A stretch of 64,000 nt of DNA from Hypomesus transpacificus (GCF_021917145.1 NC_061071.1:1757774-1821773); one strand, 5' to 3'. Shown: positions 1-12,835, counted from the first letter of the stretch. The notes: generated by a model not told the origin, from the letters alone. Translations and numbers: made by a program.

Positions 1-2940
1 AGATTGTACTGTGCCCATATACCTTGATAAATCATTTGAGCTTTTTTCCTTTCTATGTAAATTCACATCTTTGCCTTTGGCACTGGAGGGTGGAGCCCAT
101 TAACTAATAGTGTTTGTGTAGCACCGTTGTAAAACCTGTTTTGACAGCTGTGAAAACGCCCATAGACACGGACACACTGACCTACCCCTGTTTGGCTAAT
201 TCATACCTCTTACCGCACCTCAACATTGATGTCTGGTGCAGAAATATGTTCAAATGCCAACTCTTTACTGCATCCTGGCTAGACTGTTTAGCTATTTAGT
301 CCACAAAAGGATTACACAAAGCTCCCTCCATTCATGAGTTTGGACTGCTGGGTGTCCTTTGGTTTGTGACAATGAAATCCTAACCACTGGAATTATAGCG
401 AAAATATGGTCTTGTGAGAGGCTAAGTAGAGTAAATACTGAGTTTGTCAACCATGCCCCCTGGCAACATTAATTCAACAATGTCAAGCACTCAAGTACTG
501 AATGTGGAACAAATGACTGAATGAAAATACCACATTACATTTCATAAATTGTAGCCTTCTGCATTGACATTATTTCAATGGCCTTTGATAAATTGTTTCC
601 AATAGCTTGTAAATCAAGTGTTTTTGCACAGCTGTTCAAAACAAAAGGCTCTTAAATCATAGCCATAAATCTATGCACCTATATTGGAAATAAACAACTT
701 ATTGGTTAAAATAAGGTATCCACTTTACAATGGTGACAATTAGAAAATATTTTAAACTTAACTGTATAACTATGTGCACACCTATGTATATATGTATGTA
801 TGTATTGTGTACATACAGTGTGTTTTTTAAGGCCCATGTATACAACACATATGGCACACTGCAGTTTCACATAGTGTTTTTCTTAACCACTGGTGTTGTC
901 AGACGAAACTCTTGATAACTGTAATTTTCTCCCCTAGATTGGAATTACAAAGGAGAGAGACTTCCCCCCTGGGCTGCACAGCCAACACCACTGGCTGGCC
1001 TGCTCACTGAGCAGAGACCCAGCGCTGGGGACGTGTCAGCGCCAAGAACACTTACCCCCCGTCGAGTCTCTGTCACGCTTAATATGTGACTAGTCTGGCA
1101 GAGTGGGCTACCCTGATGACTGTCACTGTTCATCCTCTGTTATTAGCATAATGTTCGCGTCAGCTCAAAGCCATCCACTGCTGCAGTGTAAGTCATAAAC
1201 TCTGATTGGCATGACAAGGTTTAGCCTAGGGCAGCCAGATATGAGAGTTTGGCAATTAAGAGGACACAGTGTCATCAGTTCGATGGTGTCAAGCAGTCAG
1301 ACGATATACAGGCTGAGGGGAAGAGGGGAGAGAGAGCCACTGTAATCGCTGGAACTGAAGTTCATCGTCTCCGGTTTGAACCTTGAGCAATCACCATGTT
1401 TTTCCTAGGCAAAGTTGAAACCTAAACATGAAACAATTAAACCTAAACATCTCCTGATGAAACCTTTGAAAATATACAATAGAAAATGATTTTCCCTCCA
1501 CACGTCTCCAATTCTTGCAGTTTTTTTTCTGCATCTTGAATCTTTTTGACACTTCAACAGAGGAATTGTGGGGCATGCTGGGGTGTCTAAATCACGTTTG
1601 GAGAAGCCTTTGTCGTGTGTGGTTCGGAGCGATGTTGACTGGAAGGTTATGGCCATGGACAGCTCCCATGGGGGCCTCCCGTGGTCCTTCGTGCGGGCAG
1701 GAAGAGCATTGCAATGGAGGACACCAAGTCCCCTGACTCACACAATGGGCTCAGTAGGACAGAGGGCACAGCTATCTTTGGCAAGGTCACCACAGCGCCT
1801 GTAGGTAATTGAACGAGACTCTGCTGTTCTGCAAATTGAAAAATGCACTTGTTTCACTGAAATGTTCACACTGTTAGACCCACTCAATTTGCAATAAATT
1901 AAAGCAAAGTCGCAGTGTATTTGCATAAAGATTTTATTGAAAATGTTCTTTTTACTGAAGGATCAACTCTTGAAAAGTTGAACACAGAAGCAGTGGGGAA
2001 TTTAAAGAAGCAAACAAACTGACTCATAAATAAAGCCATTTTCCCAAGTCCATCTCCCTCCAATGTTTGGCTGAGATGGCAGGTCCCCTCAGAGGAATTC
2101 AAGACCCAAGCTAGCTGAGGCAGTCCTGTAAGTGCACCTGAGAGAAAGGGGGGGGGGATGTTGTTATTTTTCCTCCCTAGACCAAAGTTACATCTGTGCT
2201 GACTGCTGTCCTTTCCATAGTAAAGAGCCTGTCTATCCTATCACTAAACTGCCACAGCCAATCACGCTCCACGCTCCGCTAGCTCCTGCTCCGTTAGCTG
2301 TGAAGCTCCATCAGCTTTCAACAAAGGTCCCTCGTCTCCCCAGCCCCCCGTCCACCCCTCTTCCTCATCCTTGACCCTCTTCTTCTGCCTTCTCCGCTCC
2401 TTCCCAGTGCATTGTGCTCTAACCTGGCAGAGCCGGAAAGGAGTCTCTGTTGTTGCATAGGGTTGTCCTTCATAGAGCTCTTTTCATTGGGGTGCTGCCT
2501 GGTTCAATGGTGTTCCACACAAGTCACAATTGGCAATTAAGGGAATAATGATTTCAAGTCCCTTTAGAGGCCGGGAAATAATTAGATTTCTCAGTACCTT
2601 CACTTCCTGATGAAGGTTGACTTTGTTTGCTCAATGTAATGCAGTCATATTTGTGGATGTATTTTGGGGGGGATTTTAACATTGTATTCTTTGTGTTTGA
2701 AACATACAGTTTTTACTGTATTTCTAAAGGTTTTCTTTAAGAAAAAGAAGCTGATATCAGTCGTAAAAATGTATGTGGGGAATATGTGTCCTTGGGTTTG
2801 CCTGAAAACACAGGCTGCCACCCAGCAGTTTGTCACCAGCCCTGCCATGAGGGCTCGTAATGTCCTGTCAAAACCCATTTAACTCTCTCAGCCGGTCTGG
2901 CTGGCACTCGGCGGCCCCGATCTGACAAGGGCCAGCTCCA

Positions 2941-2996
2941 GGGGAGGAGAGGGGGAGGAGAGGGGGAGGAGAGGGGGAGGAGGAGAGGAGAGAAGG
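2941..2996 (+). repeat. all-purine GGGGAGGAGA-type tandem tract
   Basis: 56 bases without a single pyrimidine, made of about five 10-11 bp units of the form GGGGAGGAGA. Four G-runs of four or five bases are spaced by about six bases, so the + strand could form a G-quadruplex, or triplex DNA with its complement. Confidence 0.85.
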
Positions 2997-4151
2997 ACAG
3001 CAGCTCAGCCCTTCCCTGGGTTATTTCCAGGCTGCCTAGAGAGGCAGGATGGCCCTCACTGTAGGCTTTCACACATGTAGTCCCAGCATTCCATAGTCCC
3101 AAGTCCATAGCTCAGATCCCTTCCAAACGGAAAGGGGCCAAACAGAAGATAATGGTTTATGAAACAGGAAACATTTCATTTGGTAGGCGAAAATACGGTC
3201 AAATGAAACCAGAACCAGTCTTTGGGGTTTTAAACGGATTCCTCTGGTCTCGGTGCACTTCCAAAGTTTTTGAAGGACCCAGTCCTCCTGTACCAAAGTC
3301 ATCCCTGGATCTCTTATCAAGTCTAAACTTCTCCTCAGATCCATGAGAGCTTTTGGATTTGTGGATGTGTTGTTTGCTCCACCCTGCAGGGGATTGAACC
3401 GATCTCTGTCGCCTGCTTCATTATAGCACTTTCTCTGCCAAGGTATCGATTTGCTCAGCCTGCTCCCCTGTGATATTAGAAAGGATCGGATTGGAGCAAC
3501 GCTCAGGGCCCGTCTGCAGCCTTCTGAGAAGCCTACCCTGAGCCCTTATCGAGGATGGACAGTGGGTTACATGTTTAGTAGTGGCTAGGGGAAGATAAAC
3601 CATGTATCGACTGCTAGCCACCTGGAAGGTGGCTGCCATTGATTGGGCAAACTGTCAATGCTTGACCTCGAAGTACACCAGGCCAATCAATATGCCCAAT
3701 CTAATGGGGGAATTATTCAAGAAACCTGCCCCTAAAAATGGTCCTGCGCTTTTAAATTCACGTCATGAATTGGCTACCATTAAACATTTGACAATTCCCA
3801 ATTTTTCAAAAAGCTAATCTATATTTTCACAACTTGGTTTGTGGTCTTGTCCACAATTGCATGACTAAAGGTCCTATTGAATGAAATATTCTCTAAGTGA
3901 GAAAGCATGGCATAATGTACATTGAATATGACCTCTACTGCATTTCTCTGAACACTGCCCTGTTCTCACTGAAAATGTATATTTTTCATCTCTGTGTTTC
4001 AGCGTGGCTCTTGGGTAAATCTTATAAGTCTGACCTTTCCAAGTCGGTGCTAATCAATTCCAGCTGTCTCGCAACAGATGCATCTCACCTTCTGACTCCG
4101 TGTGGTCTGCAGTCCACCAGCCAAAAGACAATTATAGTCTTAAATAACAGT

Positions 4152-4345
4152 CCAGGGTGCCTCTGTGCTTTAGTGGTTGAGTGCTTTCATCATGTAGTAT
4201 AGGGCCTACAGGAGGTGCCCGGGTTCAATTCCAGCCTGGGCCATTTCCTGCATGTCCTCCCCTCTCTCTCTTCCCTACATTTCCTGTTTATCTTAACTTT
4301 TGATATCCCAATAAATCAGAATTGCCTTAAAAATATATGAACTGT
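4152..4345 (+). mobile_element. degraded tRNA-derived SINE
   Basis: The head looks like an RNA polymerase III promoter: an A-box-like TAGTGGTTGAG at 4171-4181 and a B-box-like GGGTTCAATTCC at 4221-4232. It is followed by a CT-rich body (CCTCCCCTCTCTCTC near 4257) and an AATAAATCAG-type tail that runs into an AT-rich end. This arrangement matches a common teleost SINE family whose body ends in an ATTTCCTGT...AATAAA segment. The copy is diverged and no clear target-site duplication is visible. It is not a functional tRNA gene, because the region between the boxes does not fold as a cloverleaf. Confidence 0.7.
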
Positions 4346-5535
4346 GTGTATATATATATTTAAAAAAACAAAGTTGTTGTTCTGCTTCAATAGCCCATGC
4401 CTTTACGGTACTTTATTATTGAATGTTGCTTTGCGCCCAACAACAGAGTATGGTATAAATGCAGCCTGAGATAAACCCATTTAGTCATTTATTTTGCAGC
4501 CAGGTGGTCTAGCCTCTAAGAATGAGCAATTTTCAGGAACTGATTGGGAATTCCCTTTAATGAGTGCTCTTTTGGAAAGCCATGTGGTGAGTGACACCAC
4601 ATGTAGCCTTGCTTTGGTCTGCCTATGCCAATCTTAAAGAGATCTGCATTAGAGAGATGTGAGGTGAAGGAGAGCAACAAAGATGTTTGACATTTGGGTA
4701 TAGATTCCACTTATCTGAAATCACACTCTCCACGTTAAAGGAGCTGGATAAGCTGTTGGATAAACCCTTCTGCGGTTTCCATCGATAAAGGGTTTCCTAC
4801 ACCCCCATCGGTCATCATCTGCCCTTTGAATTTTCATTTAGCTGAACATGATTGGAATACATTTCTCACATAAGCAAATGGTAGATCCATAATTCATACC
4901 GGATGGTTTGCCGAGTTGCTGAACGTAGCCCCTTTTTCCACGCAGCGGGTAGGAGGGCTGTGGAGGTTCAATGGGGACCTCATGGTGTTTTGGTCTGACT
5001 GAACACAAAAGAAGCACCCACCCTGAGGGCATTGTTGTTATGGTTATGGCCTTGATAGGTTTCTTGAAAGGGATTTTAGCCTGTTACGCTGATGTTTTAC
5101 AACACAACCGTGAGGGGAGCGAACAGGTGTTTCCCAATCCTCTTTGCCATCACAATTTTTGCCCTTCATCTCCCTCCCTGCCCAATGCGTATGATCAATG
5201 AAAGAGAATTGGTACCTCAGAAATATGATGAAACCACGAAGGATTCACCCGAGAGGTTTGATCACAGCTTTGCAGTCTACAGTCACATCCTCTGAGTGAG
5301 AGATTTTAATATGGTGGTTTTTACTCTGACCCACCTGTGGAGAATCTTTCAGATAGTGGGCTTGTTCACTGAGTTCAGCTACCTGATGGTAACATGAGCA
5401 GATCAGAGACACCAGCCAAATGAGGTCATTGCTCATTGGATCTGTTCCCTTGTCTGATTGGGGTATGGTCGGGTGCTCTCACCTGGTCTGAGCCTCTGCC
5501 TGCTCCTGATGCTGTGTGGACCCACTGGACGCCCA

Positions 5536-5536
<1 letters not shown>

Positions 5537-5589
<53 letters not shown>
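5537..5589 (+). repeat. (CA)n microsatellite
   Basis: An uninterrupted CA dinucleotide run of about 26 units. About 100 bp further on, at 5691-5719, lie three copies of the 10-mer CCACACACAC, a diverged relative of the same repeat. Long open frames across this stretch are artefacts of the repeat. Confidence 0.95.
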
Positions 5590-5593
<4 letters not shown>

Positions 5594-6569
5594 GACAGAA
5601 GAGGCACCTGAGGCGTGGCTGTAGGGTTTGTCTGATGTGCAAAACACTAATCTCCTTTAGGGGCGAAACCCTCACACACACTGTACACACCCACACACAC
5701 CCACACACACCCACACACAACATTCTCATCATTTTACTATAAAACTGGAGGATTTCACCAAGGTATAAAAATCTCACCGCACATTTATCTTCAGGCTACG
5801 AATTAGAATGAATGGACCTTCTAACCTCTGGGACTGTGTTTCTAGGAGTTGTTTTGCAGAGGTTTTTCCTGTGTTGTTTTCTCATCATGCTGTAGATATA
5901 TTTGTCTTCGGTGTTGTTCTTAACCCCTGTGGTCCATGTGAGAGGCTCTGAAGCAGGATACTGGTCACTGGAGCGTGTCCAGGCCAAAGAATCACACAAC
6001 ATGAACGCATCAATACCTGTTAGGGCTTAACACGTTCGGTCATGTACATGATAACCAAACTTCTTGTGCAAGTTGCCAGAAATACAAAGTGCTTCAATGC
6101 CACCTTAAAAGCAGTATTATTTATCAGTTTGTTGTTTGGTTTCTTGGTGGGTGAATTCAGACAAAATGCTGGTGAAATAGACCTGACAAGGCCTTTTAGA
6201 TGACCTAAAATGTGAGTGTAGGCTGTGAAACCAGATATTCTTTTGTAATACCTTTGGGCACTGAGTGTGAAAATTGCCCTCTTCCTATCAAAAGATGTTA
6301 GAGTTGTGGGGCCATCTCTTGCAGACACCATTTCCTCCATAGACAGGACAAAGCCCATAGACATATTCTGTGTGTAATATGATACGAAGGTACAGGTTAG
6401 TTGGGTGATACTAGCCCCAACACAAGGGAACCACTTCCACACCCTCTGAGCAAGTAGCCGTCAGAAAGATGTCTCTATGTCATTCAGCCTAAAGCCTAGG
6501 TTCTCCCTGTTGCATTTTTCCTTTTAGAATGTGAACCAAATTGTCAAATTATTGTAACTTTCAACCTCT

Positions 6570-6672
6570 TTGTTATGATCAGTGACCTATGCTCTTTTGT
6601 AAAGCTCTCTCTTGGAAGTCGCTTTGGATAAAAGCGTCTGCTAAATGCATAAATGTAAATGTAAATGTAAAC
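6570..6672 (+). mobile_element. 3' tail of a fish SINE/L2-type element
   Basis: The core GCTTTGGATAAAAGCGTCTG, followed by CTAAATG and three ATGTAA-type tail repeats (6618-6672), is the widespread teleost 3' end shared by tRNA-derived SINEs and L2-like LINEs. The same core recurs in this window at 12.35 kb (reverse), 15.9 kb, 33.2 kb and 46.1 kb. Only the tail and some flanking sequence can be recognised. No A/B-box head is visible upstream, so this is a 5'-truncated copy. Confidence 0.75.
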
Positions 6673-9600
6673 TTTAAACCAAATGTTTTTATTTAAATAG
6701 TATTTTTTTGTTATTTAATTATGAAATAAATACATTTAATTCATATTGTCTACATATCAATTCATAGATTGTTGTGGCTACTTTCCCTCAGCTAAACCTC
6801 TGCTTTCTCTCACTGACACTTCCTGAAAGAAGGATTCCTCTGAGCTGTTAAACACAAAGTTTATCCCAAAGATTGAACTTCTCTCGGTTAGTGTGGCCTA
6901 CTCCTTTTGTGTCACTGTCAGCATAAGGTTGATAGGAGATTAAAATCTCTTGGTTTGGAGGAGCCAGTAGGTGTGGGTCAGGTTGAGAATGCCATCCCAT
7001 CCTGAGTTTATCAGAAAAGATGGCAGAAGAGATTGTGGCTACAGAGGGTATCTGAATGCCGATGATTCTTGACAGCCAGGCCCAGTTACAAGAATAATCC
7101 CGAACAATTCTGTCCAGAAGAACACAGTTTTTGAAAACTGACTTGACTTATTGTGCTAGTATTTTGATACAGAACAGATAATTCAAATCTTATGTTTTAA
7201 CATTTGTAATGAAATATACTGTACGCTGGCACTTTAAATTAACTCCACCTGGAGTAGAGGTTTCAGCTGTTCTGTATTATTATTGCACAGTTATCTTTCC
7301 CATTCTCTCTTTTTCACTCAGTGCATTTGAGGAGACAGAAGTTTGCTTTCCGTAAACTCACTTTGAGAGCTTTCTTTTCATGTGAGCACACATCACTATC
7401 TTGATGCAAACAGACAGCGCTGGTCGGAACTGTCAAGGTTCTCTGCGCCTTCAGAGATGTCAGCAAGTCCCGCCTCGGCCCTAACAATCCAGGCGGACAG
7501 GCGGGTGGGAAGGCAGGCGGGAAGGCGGGCAGGCACATACTAGCTGCTCCAGCTGGAGGCAGAACAAGCTGTGTCATGGATATGCGCCCAGGGACAGAGA
7601 TGATGTGATGGAGATATTAGTTTTCTCATCAGTGGAAATGATGATCTAGAAAAAAGGATCTTGGGAATGGTGGCATTAATGGGGATATTTCCTCACAATC
7701 TCATTAAAGCATTGATACAGGGTCTCTAGATGGCTGTGGCTGCAGACTAGAATTACAGAACTGAAATGATGTTCTACCAAGCTACACTTTTGAAATTTAG
7801 CTTTGTGTTTAGAAAAATGACACATTTTCTTGGAAATTCTCTTCAAGAACTGTCATGTCTCGTCCCCTGTGACATTCCTTTGAATATTGGCTTCATTTTC
7901 CTTTTGCTTCGCCAGTCAAAATAACAAGTCAACTGTAAAACAAGAACTGGGTGAAAGCAGGCAATAAAAATATGCTTTCATTTTTACCCCCCTATAAAAC
8001 TTCAAGGGCTTTTTTTTGGTCAAAACTAAAAGCAAATGCATACTCTGTTATGACAAAATGACAAATAGGCCTGCATCCCTTGGAAACAGCTCTCTAGTTG
8101 AACAAGGCAAAATCAAAGAGGAAAAACTGAGTAGAGGGTGTTTGACTTATTTTCTATCCCAGGGCTCAGTTAGCAGTGACAGGACTAGAGGTAGTTAATG
8201 GAATCTGCTGAACCGGCATCTCTGTCCTTTTACCTCAAAGAAGCTTCCTTTCCAAATGAATACAGACACCTTTGCAGTAAAAGCCACTCCTGAGAGAGAC
8301 CATGCACTACCCACATATTTGGCTTGCTCCGGGATCTTGGTTAACTGTCACCCAATAGTCTGTCTTTGATGGCATATGGCACAATAACTCACTTTAGCTT
8401 GGGTTGCTCACACATCAATCACCTCAAAGGCTTCTCTTTATCAGTAGGTGCCTCCTCTAATTTGAGTTCTGTATGTGCAGAATGGTTAACACAACAACTT
8501 GAAGTATCTCATATGGATTAATGATACACATTGCCCCATCTATGTTGACTATCCTATATATTTTCCTTGTTTATTAGAAACATGGCTCTAGTCCATGCCG
8601 GTTGTTCCATAGGGTCTACTTAGGCACATGGATTACTTATGGGAAATCACGACTGTACTTTGCAACTGACTCCATCAATCAGAGACAAATCAATCTGAGA
8701 AAGCATGGAAAAGGAACGTTCTCTTCTCAGCTAGTATCAGCAGATGGCGAGACATGCACGCTAGCTGCTGCTCTGCAGAGCACGTTCAGGAATGGCGGCT
8801 GTTGACCTGGCGCTGGTGTAAAACTGTGTTTCATTGGCGGCTCAGAGGTGCTCCGAAGAGGTTCATCAAGCACCTGTGTTTCCGGCGGCAGATGGGAGGA
8901 GGCACACGTTCCGTTCGTGTAACATTCCCGAGAGTCTCAAACAGTAATTGAATCCGTGTAGATAGTTGGCCTGACAGCATGGGCAGTTAGAGCAGAATTC
9001 TCCCGGTGTCAAATGGAATTTTCACTGACCGCACAAAGGAGGGTTCTTAAAAAGGAGGATCAAATGGCAGTAGGAAAGTGCTGATTCTTGGCAGGGGCTA
9101 TGCAGTAGCTTGACAGCGCTGCAATAAAAACTTGGCCTGACTCATAACTCTGTATGGAATTCTCATGGCTATTACCCTCACAGAAATACATCATTCACTT
9201 CACTTGGTGCTGGTGGAATAGCTGGACAGGTGTGCCTCACTCAACATTCACTGGGTGTTGTTTTGTCTGAGGCAAAGAACAAATGGGTATTTCCTTTTAT
9301 GTGGGGATATGTTGATGGTTTTACAGTGAGGGGTGATACAGATTTTAGTTTAAGAAAGCGACTTGCTGAGTGGCCTACTGCAATTGTTCTTAAAGCTAGT
9401 GGATGCTGAGAGGCACAGTGAAAGGATCCAGGCTGAAAAGAAGAAGAATGATTGAATGATGTGTCGCCTCCATTTCGGTTCTACTCAGAGAGAGTGTCAC
9501 TCAGCATGTTATAACCAGAGAACAGGCTTGTGGAGGGGTGTTTACCTCAGAAGAGTGTTTGCCCTTGTCCTTACTGACCTGCGCTCCTCACCGGTGTCAT

Positions 9601-9744
9601 CAGCATTGCCTTCAGACTCACTTGAGTCGATTCTCCAATTAAATATGCTAAAGCCTCATAGAAACTAAAGGCAATGGTTGTTTGCAATATGACATGCTAC
9701 TGCTCCATCTACAGACATTGTTTAAAGAATGAATCGTGGTCTAT

Positions 9745-9900
9745 TATAAGCTCCAATGAATGCTGATTTGCATAATAGGTCAAGATTGATTAGCCCAGTG
9801 GGGTATGGATGAGGGCTAAGAGGATTTCCTGAAGATGCTTTGTTAATTAAATATGCAGTAATTTGCATTAATCAAGGGATCTTAAATAGCTGTTGAATCT
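9745..9900. promoter_or_regulatory. possible AT-rich homeodomain/POU site cluster
   Basis: Two perfect octamers, ATTTGCAT, lie at 9766-9773 and 9861-9868. Between and around them are TTAATTAA, TGATTAG-like and AATATGCA motifs. Such clusters are typical of conserved developmental enhancers, and the block lies in the upstream flank of mmadhc. This is inference from motif density only; AT-rich DNA yields such words by chance and no conservation data are available. Confidence 0.3.
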
Positions 9901-10129
9901 CAGGGGTTAACAAACAAAAAACAAAGAATTTGTTGTCTACACTAAATTCATGTTTCAAATGTTAAGTGTAGCTGAAAAATAAATATTTATTTTTAAGATG
10001 ATCTCACTTTGAAAGTAGGCGACGTTAACTATTAGCTTATCCTATCGTCGTTTGAGAAGTGCAATTCTATTTCTGGGGATATACTGACATTTAGCGGCGT
10101 AGGATAATAGACAGAGTTCATGAGACAGT

Positions 10130-10220
10130 ACGGTTTGTCCCTCGTTGCATATCGTCATGTTGAGAACGCGCATATGGGTGACGGGTGTGTGGTGTGGACG
10201 TGCAAGTGGAGAGCTGTTAG
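10130..10220 (+). promoter_or_regulatory. mmadhc: probable mmadhc 5' region and first noncoding exon
   Basis: A locally GC- and CpG-richer block (GAACGCGC, GGTGACGGGTG, GGACGTGC) ends in a good splice donor, TTAG|GTAAGAAC, at 10220/10221. The next exon on the + strand begins after an acceptor at 10816 and carries the start codon, so this block is a natural candidate for the untranslated first exon and core promoter of mmadhc. No TATA box is evident. The transcription start cannot be fixed from sequence. Confidence 0.4.
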
Positions 10221-10847
10221 GTAAGAACAAAATGTTCTTTTATAGAAAATGCATTTTGGAAAAAGAAATGTCATGGCACAATTAAAACAAATAACTGGGA
10301 TTGTGTCGTGGTCGAATGCTTTTTGGTCTTTTAAAATGTTACCCATGACTACTCACATACAGTAGTGAAAGTGACAAATCAAAACACAAACAAGCTAGTT
10401 TGGTTTGCTAGCTAGCTGTCAGCTGTTAGCTTGCTGTTGATCAGCCTGGGTAGATAAATAGCCTACTCTAGCAGACGTTATGTGTTATATGCTTGTCTCC
10501 TGCGTCAAGACAACCAACGTTATTCAAATATTGTAACTGCAAATCTTGTACTATTTCGATGGTGCTACATGCAAATGTTTTGAAACTTCTAATTTTTCAA
10601 ATGTCCAGGCCAACTGACTGACTGTAACGTAACATGTAGCTTAGCTAACCAGATGGCGAGTTATATCATCTGAAAAATAAGCCTAACGCTGTTTAGGTTT
10701 TTATCATATTCTCTTTCAGTTCCTCGTAGTTAAAAAGAGTAGGCAAAAATAAAATTTTTTTTGCAAGGCTCATACACAGCATCACCACAGCTGTACTGTG
10801 TAACTGTGTTTCTCAGGTCTTTTAAGGATTAAAGCGCTGGGATCAGG

Positions 10848-12835
10848 ATGACTAGTGTAAGTAAAAGAGTATACTTGACATCATCACACAGGATGTGGTT
10901 GCAGGATCCAGGTGGTTCTGGTACCTAAAGGCAGCTGTCCCTATGCAGGTGATCTGTGGGCGAGCCAGGCAGGTCCTGTCTCACTCTGCTGGACGCCAGG
11001 CACTGACAACCTTCCGGGTCGCACGGATCAGAACGTTTTCTGCTACGAGCTCTGACGAGCCCTACGTAGCTGTATCACACACAGACTCAGGTACTTCAGC
11101 TGCTATATTCTTCAAATGGCAGATCCAGATCAATGTTGTAAGGAATGTTTCAAACGAACGGCAGTTATTAATTCTAGGTGTGTGTTGTAATGTCATATTA
11201 TAACTTAGGCGTTCTCTTCCACATATTCATCTTTTAGCTTGCCAAAATGATACTTCAACTCGTTGTCAATGTAAATGTTGGCCTCCCTAGGGACTAGAAC
11301 CGTGTGGCCTGATGAAAGCATGGGGCCCTTTGGCCCTCAGGACCAACGATTCCAGCTGCCAGGCAATGTGGGCTTCGACTGTCACCTGGAGGGTACTGCG
11401 GACCAGCAGAGAGGCCCAGTCCACAGGACAGTCCCCGACGTCCTCACTACCCCCATCAGCTCTGAGAGGCATGAGTTTGTCCTGGCTCAGATCATCAGTA
11501 ATCAGGTAGATTAAAAAAAAAATCTAATCCTTGAAATAACATTGCATTTAAGTATTGTTACAGGTACTTCAACAGTGTATTTGTTGAACACTCACAGTTG
11601 TTGTTTTCTTTCAGGTTAAAGGGGGTCACATATTAGCAGCGAGAGTTCGCAAGGCGGAGCAGTATTTTGATCATTCAAACGTGGACTGCTCAATACAATC
11701 CTGTCCACAACTGCTAAAGAAAGGTGCTTAATGCTAACTTATCCAAAAGTTGTATTCTCCTTTTGCTAAATACATTTGAATACAGAATGTTTTATATTTT
11801 GTGTCCACTAGAGGGTGACAAGAGCCTGTGCAAACCATCACACTCATGAAATGCTCCTCTCATAAAATAATCAGTAGTCAGTAAATTTTTGTGTCAATGT
11901 CCAGTAAGGCTACCAATGAGCTGGTGTAACGACAACTACGTTTGCAACTCTTCTCTTTTCACATGTCAGACTTTGAGTCATATTTCCCAGCGGCCCCCGC
12001 CAGTACTATAACCGTGGTGACTGTGACTCACCGAGACACGCCGTGTGAGGAAACAGACGCAGACAAGCAGATGTTGCAAAAAGTGAGTACTAGCGCCAGA
12101 ACAGTTTTCTCACCGAGTTATCTCCAGTTCTCAATTCTGACTCGTACTTATATGACTTGTGACAGTTTGTCAGTGGTGCTAAGGAGATGTGCTTCACCCT
12201 GTGGACCGCAGGGTTCTGGGCTGACTTCATCAACCCCTCATCCGGAGAAGCTGTGAGTATCTAGATGGTGTTTGGTCTTTCATTCTTGCCTATCCCGTTT
12301 TACCTGTCGCTCTGCATCATGTTAGGTACAGACCTAGTGATCATTGTGCATTTAGTTATTTAGCAGATGCTCTTATCCAGAGTGACTTACAGTAAGTACA
12401 GGGACATTCCCCTGAGGCAAGTAGGGTGAAGTGCCTTGCCCAAGGACACAACGTCATTTAGCACGGCCGGGAATCGAACTGGCAAGCTTCAGATTACTAG
12501 CCCTATTCCCTAACCGCTCAGCCACCTGACTCCCACGTCCTCATTGTGCTATCTTCAGGCTCCAAGGCCACCTGGGGTGATCAGTAAAGCGTCCCTGTCC
12601 CTTTTCCCCTTCACAGTTTTTTGGATCTCAGTCCAGCCACGCCATCCTGGCATCAGAGGAGCAGTGGGTCCACCTGGGCTTCAATATTGAGAACCAGGGC
12701 TCCTGCAAAGTCATCAACCACGTCCTGAGAGGAACTCCCGTGTTTGTAGGAACTGTTTTTACTAACGCACCTACCAATAGTCATGTTATGGAGAGGCTGC
12801 AAGGTCACACTCATGGACTGGGAACTGGAAACTAG
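10848..12835 (+). CDS. mmadhc: MMADHC, cobalamin trafficking protein CblD (7 coding exons, 297 aa)
   Basis: The MMADHC family routes vitamin B12 with MMACHC toward methionine synthase in the cytosol and methylmalonyl-CoA mutase in mitochondria. Coding exons: 10848-10856, 10949-11090, 11291-11505, 11615-11723, 11970-12082, 12166-12252, 12617-12835. All introns are GT-AG and the frame stays open. The first exon codes for only Met-Thr-Ser. Joined to VICGRARQ it aligns with the human N-terminus without gaps, which is why I prefer this start over the ATG at 10943 that straddles the acceptor. The Arg/Ser-rich N-terminus looks like a mitochondrial presequence. The conserved core includes [18 protein letters not shown]-type sequence, SSERHEF, an FWADFI-like segment and FFGSQ near the C-terminus. 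Human MMADHC is 296 aa. A SINE lies in the last intron. The gene converges with lypd6. Confidence 0.95.
12347..12533 (-). mobile_element. tRNA-derived SINE, antisense, in mmadhc intron
   Basis: Read on the - strand it starts with a tRNA-like head (GGTGGCTGAGCGGTTAGGGA at its 5' end, A-box), then a B-box-like GTTCGATTCCCGG near 12470, a body with CCTTGGGCAAGGCACTTCAC, and the shared tail core CTCTGGATAAGAGCATCTGC near 12370. The same family is present in the opposite orientation at 45993-46163. The copy lies in the mmadhc intron between exons 6 and 7 and makes up about half of it. Confidence 0.88.

Larger units (their letters stand above)
1..10130. other. intergenic region left of mmadhc
   Basis: No coding exon is recognisable here. 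All open frames are short (at most about 140 codons), lack homology that I can recognise, and have no consistent splice-site pattern. The stretch is AT-rich unique DNA broken by a purine tract near 2.95 kb, a tRNA-derived SINE near 4.2 kb, a CA microsatellite near 5.55 kb, a SINE/LINE tail near 6.6 kb and an AT-rich homeobox/octamer-like cluster near 9.8 kb. In human the interval beyond MMADHC is also gene-poor, so regulatory DNA is possible, but the sequence alone does not prove it. Confidence 0.6.

Noticed and set aside
5426-5777. Frames coding Cys-Val or His-Thr runs
   Set aside because: Products of the CA microsatellite.
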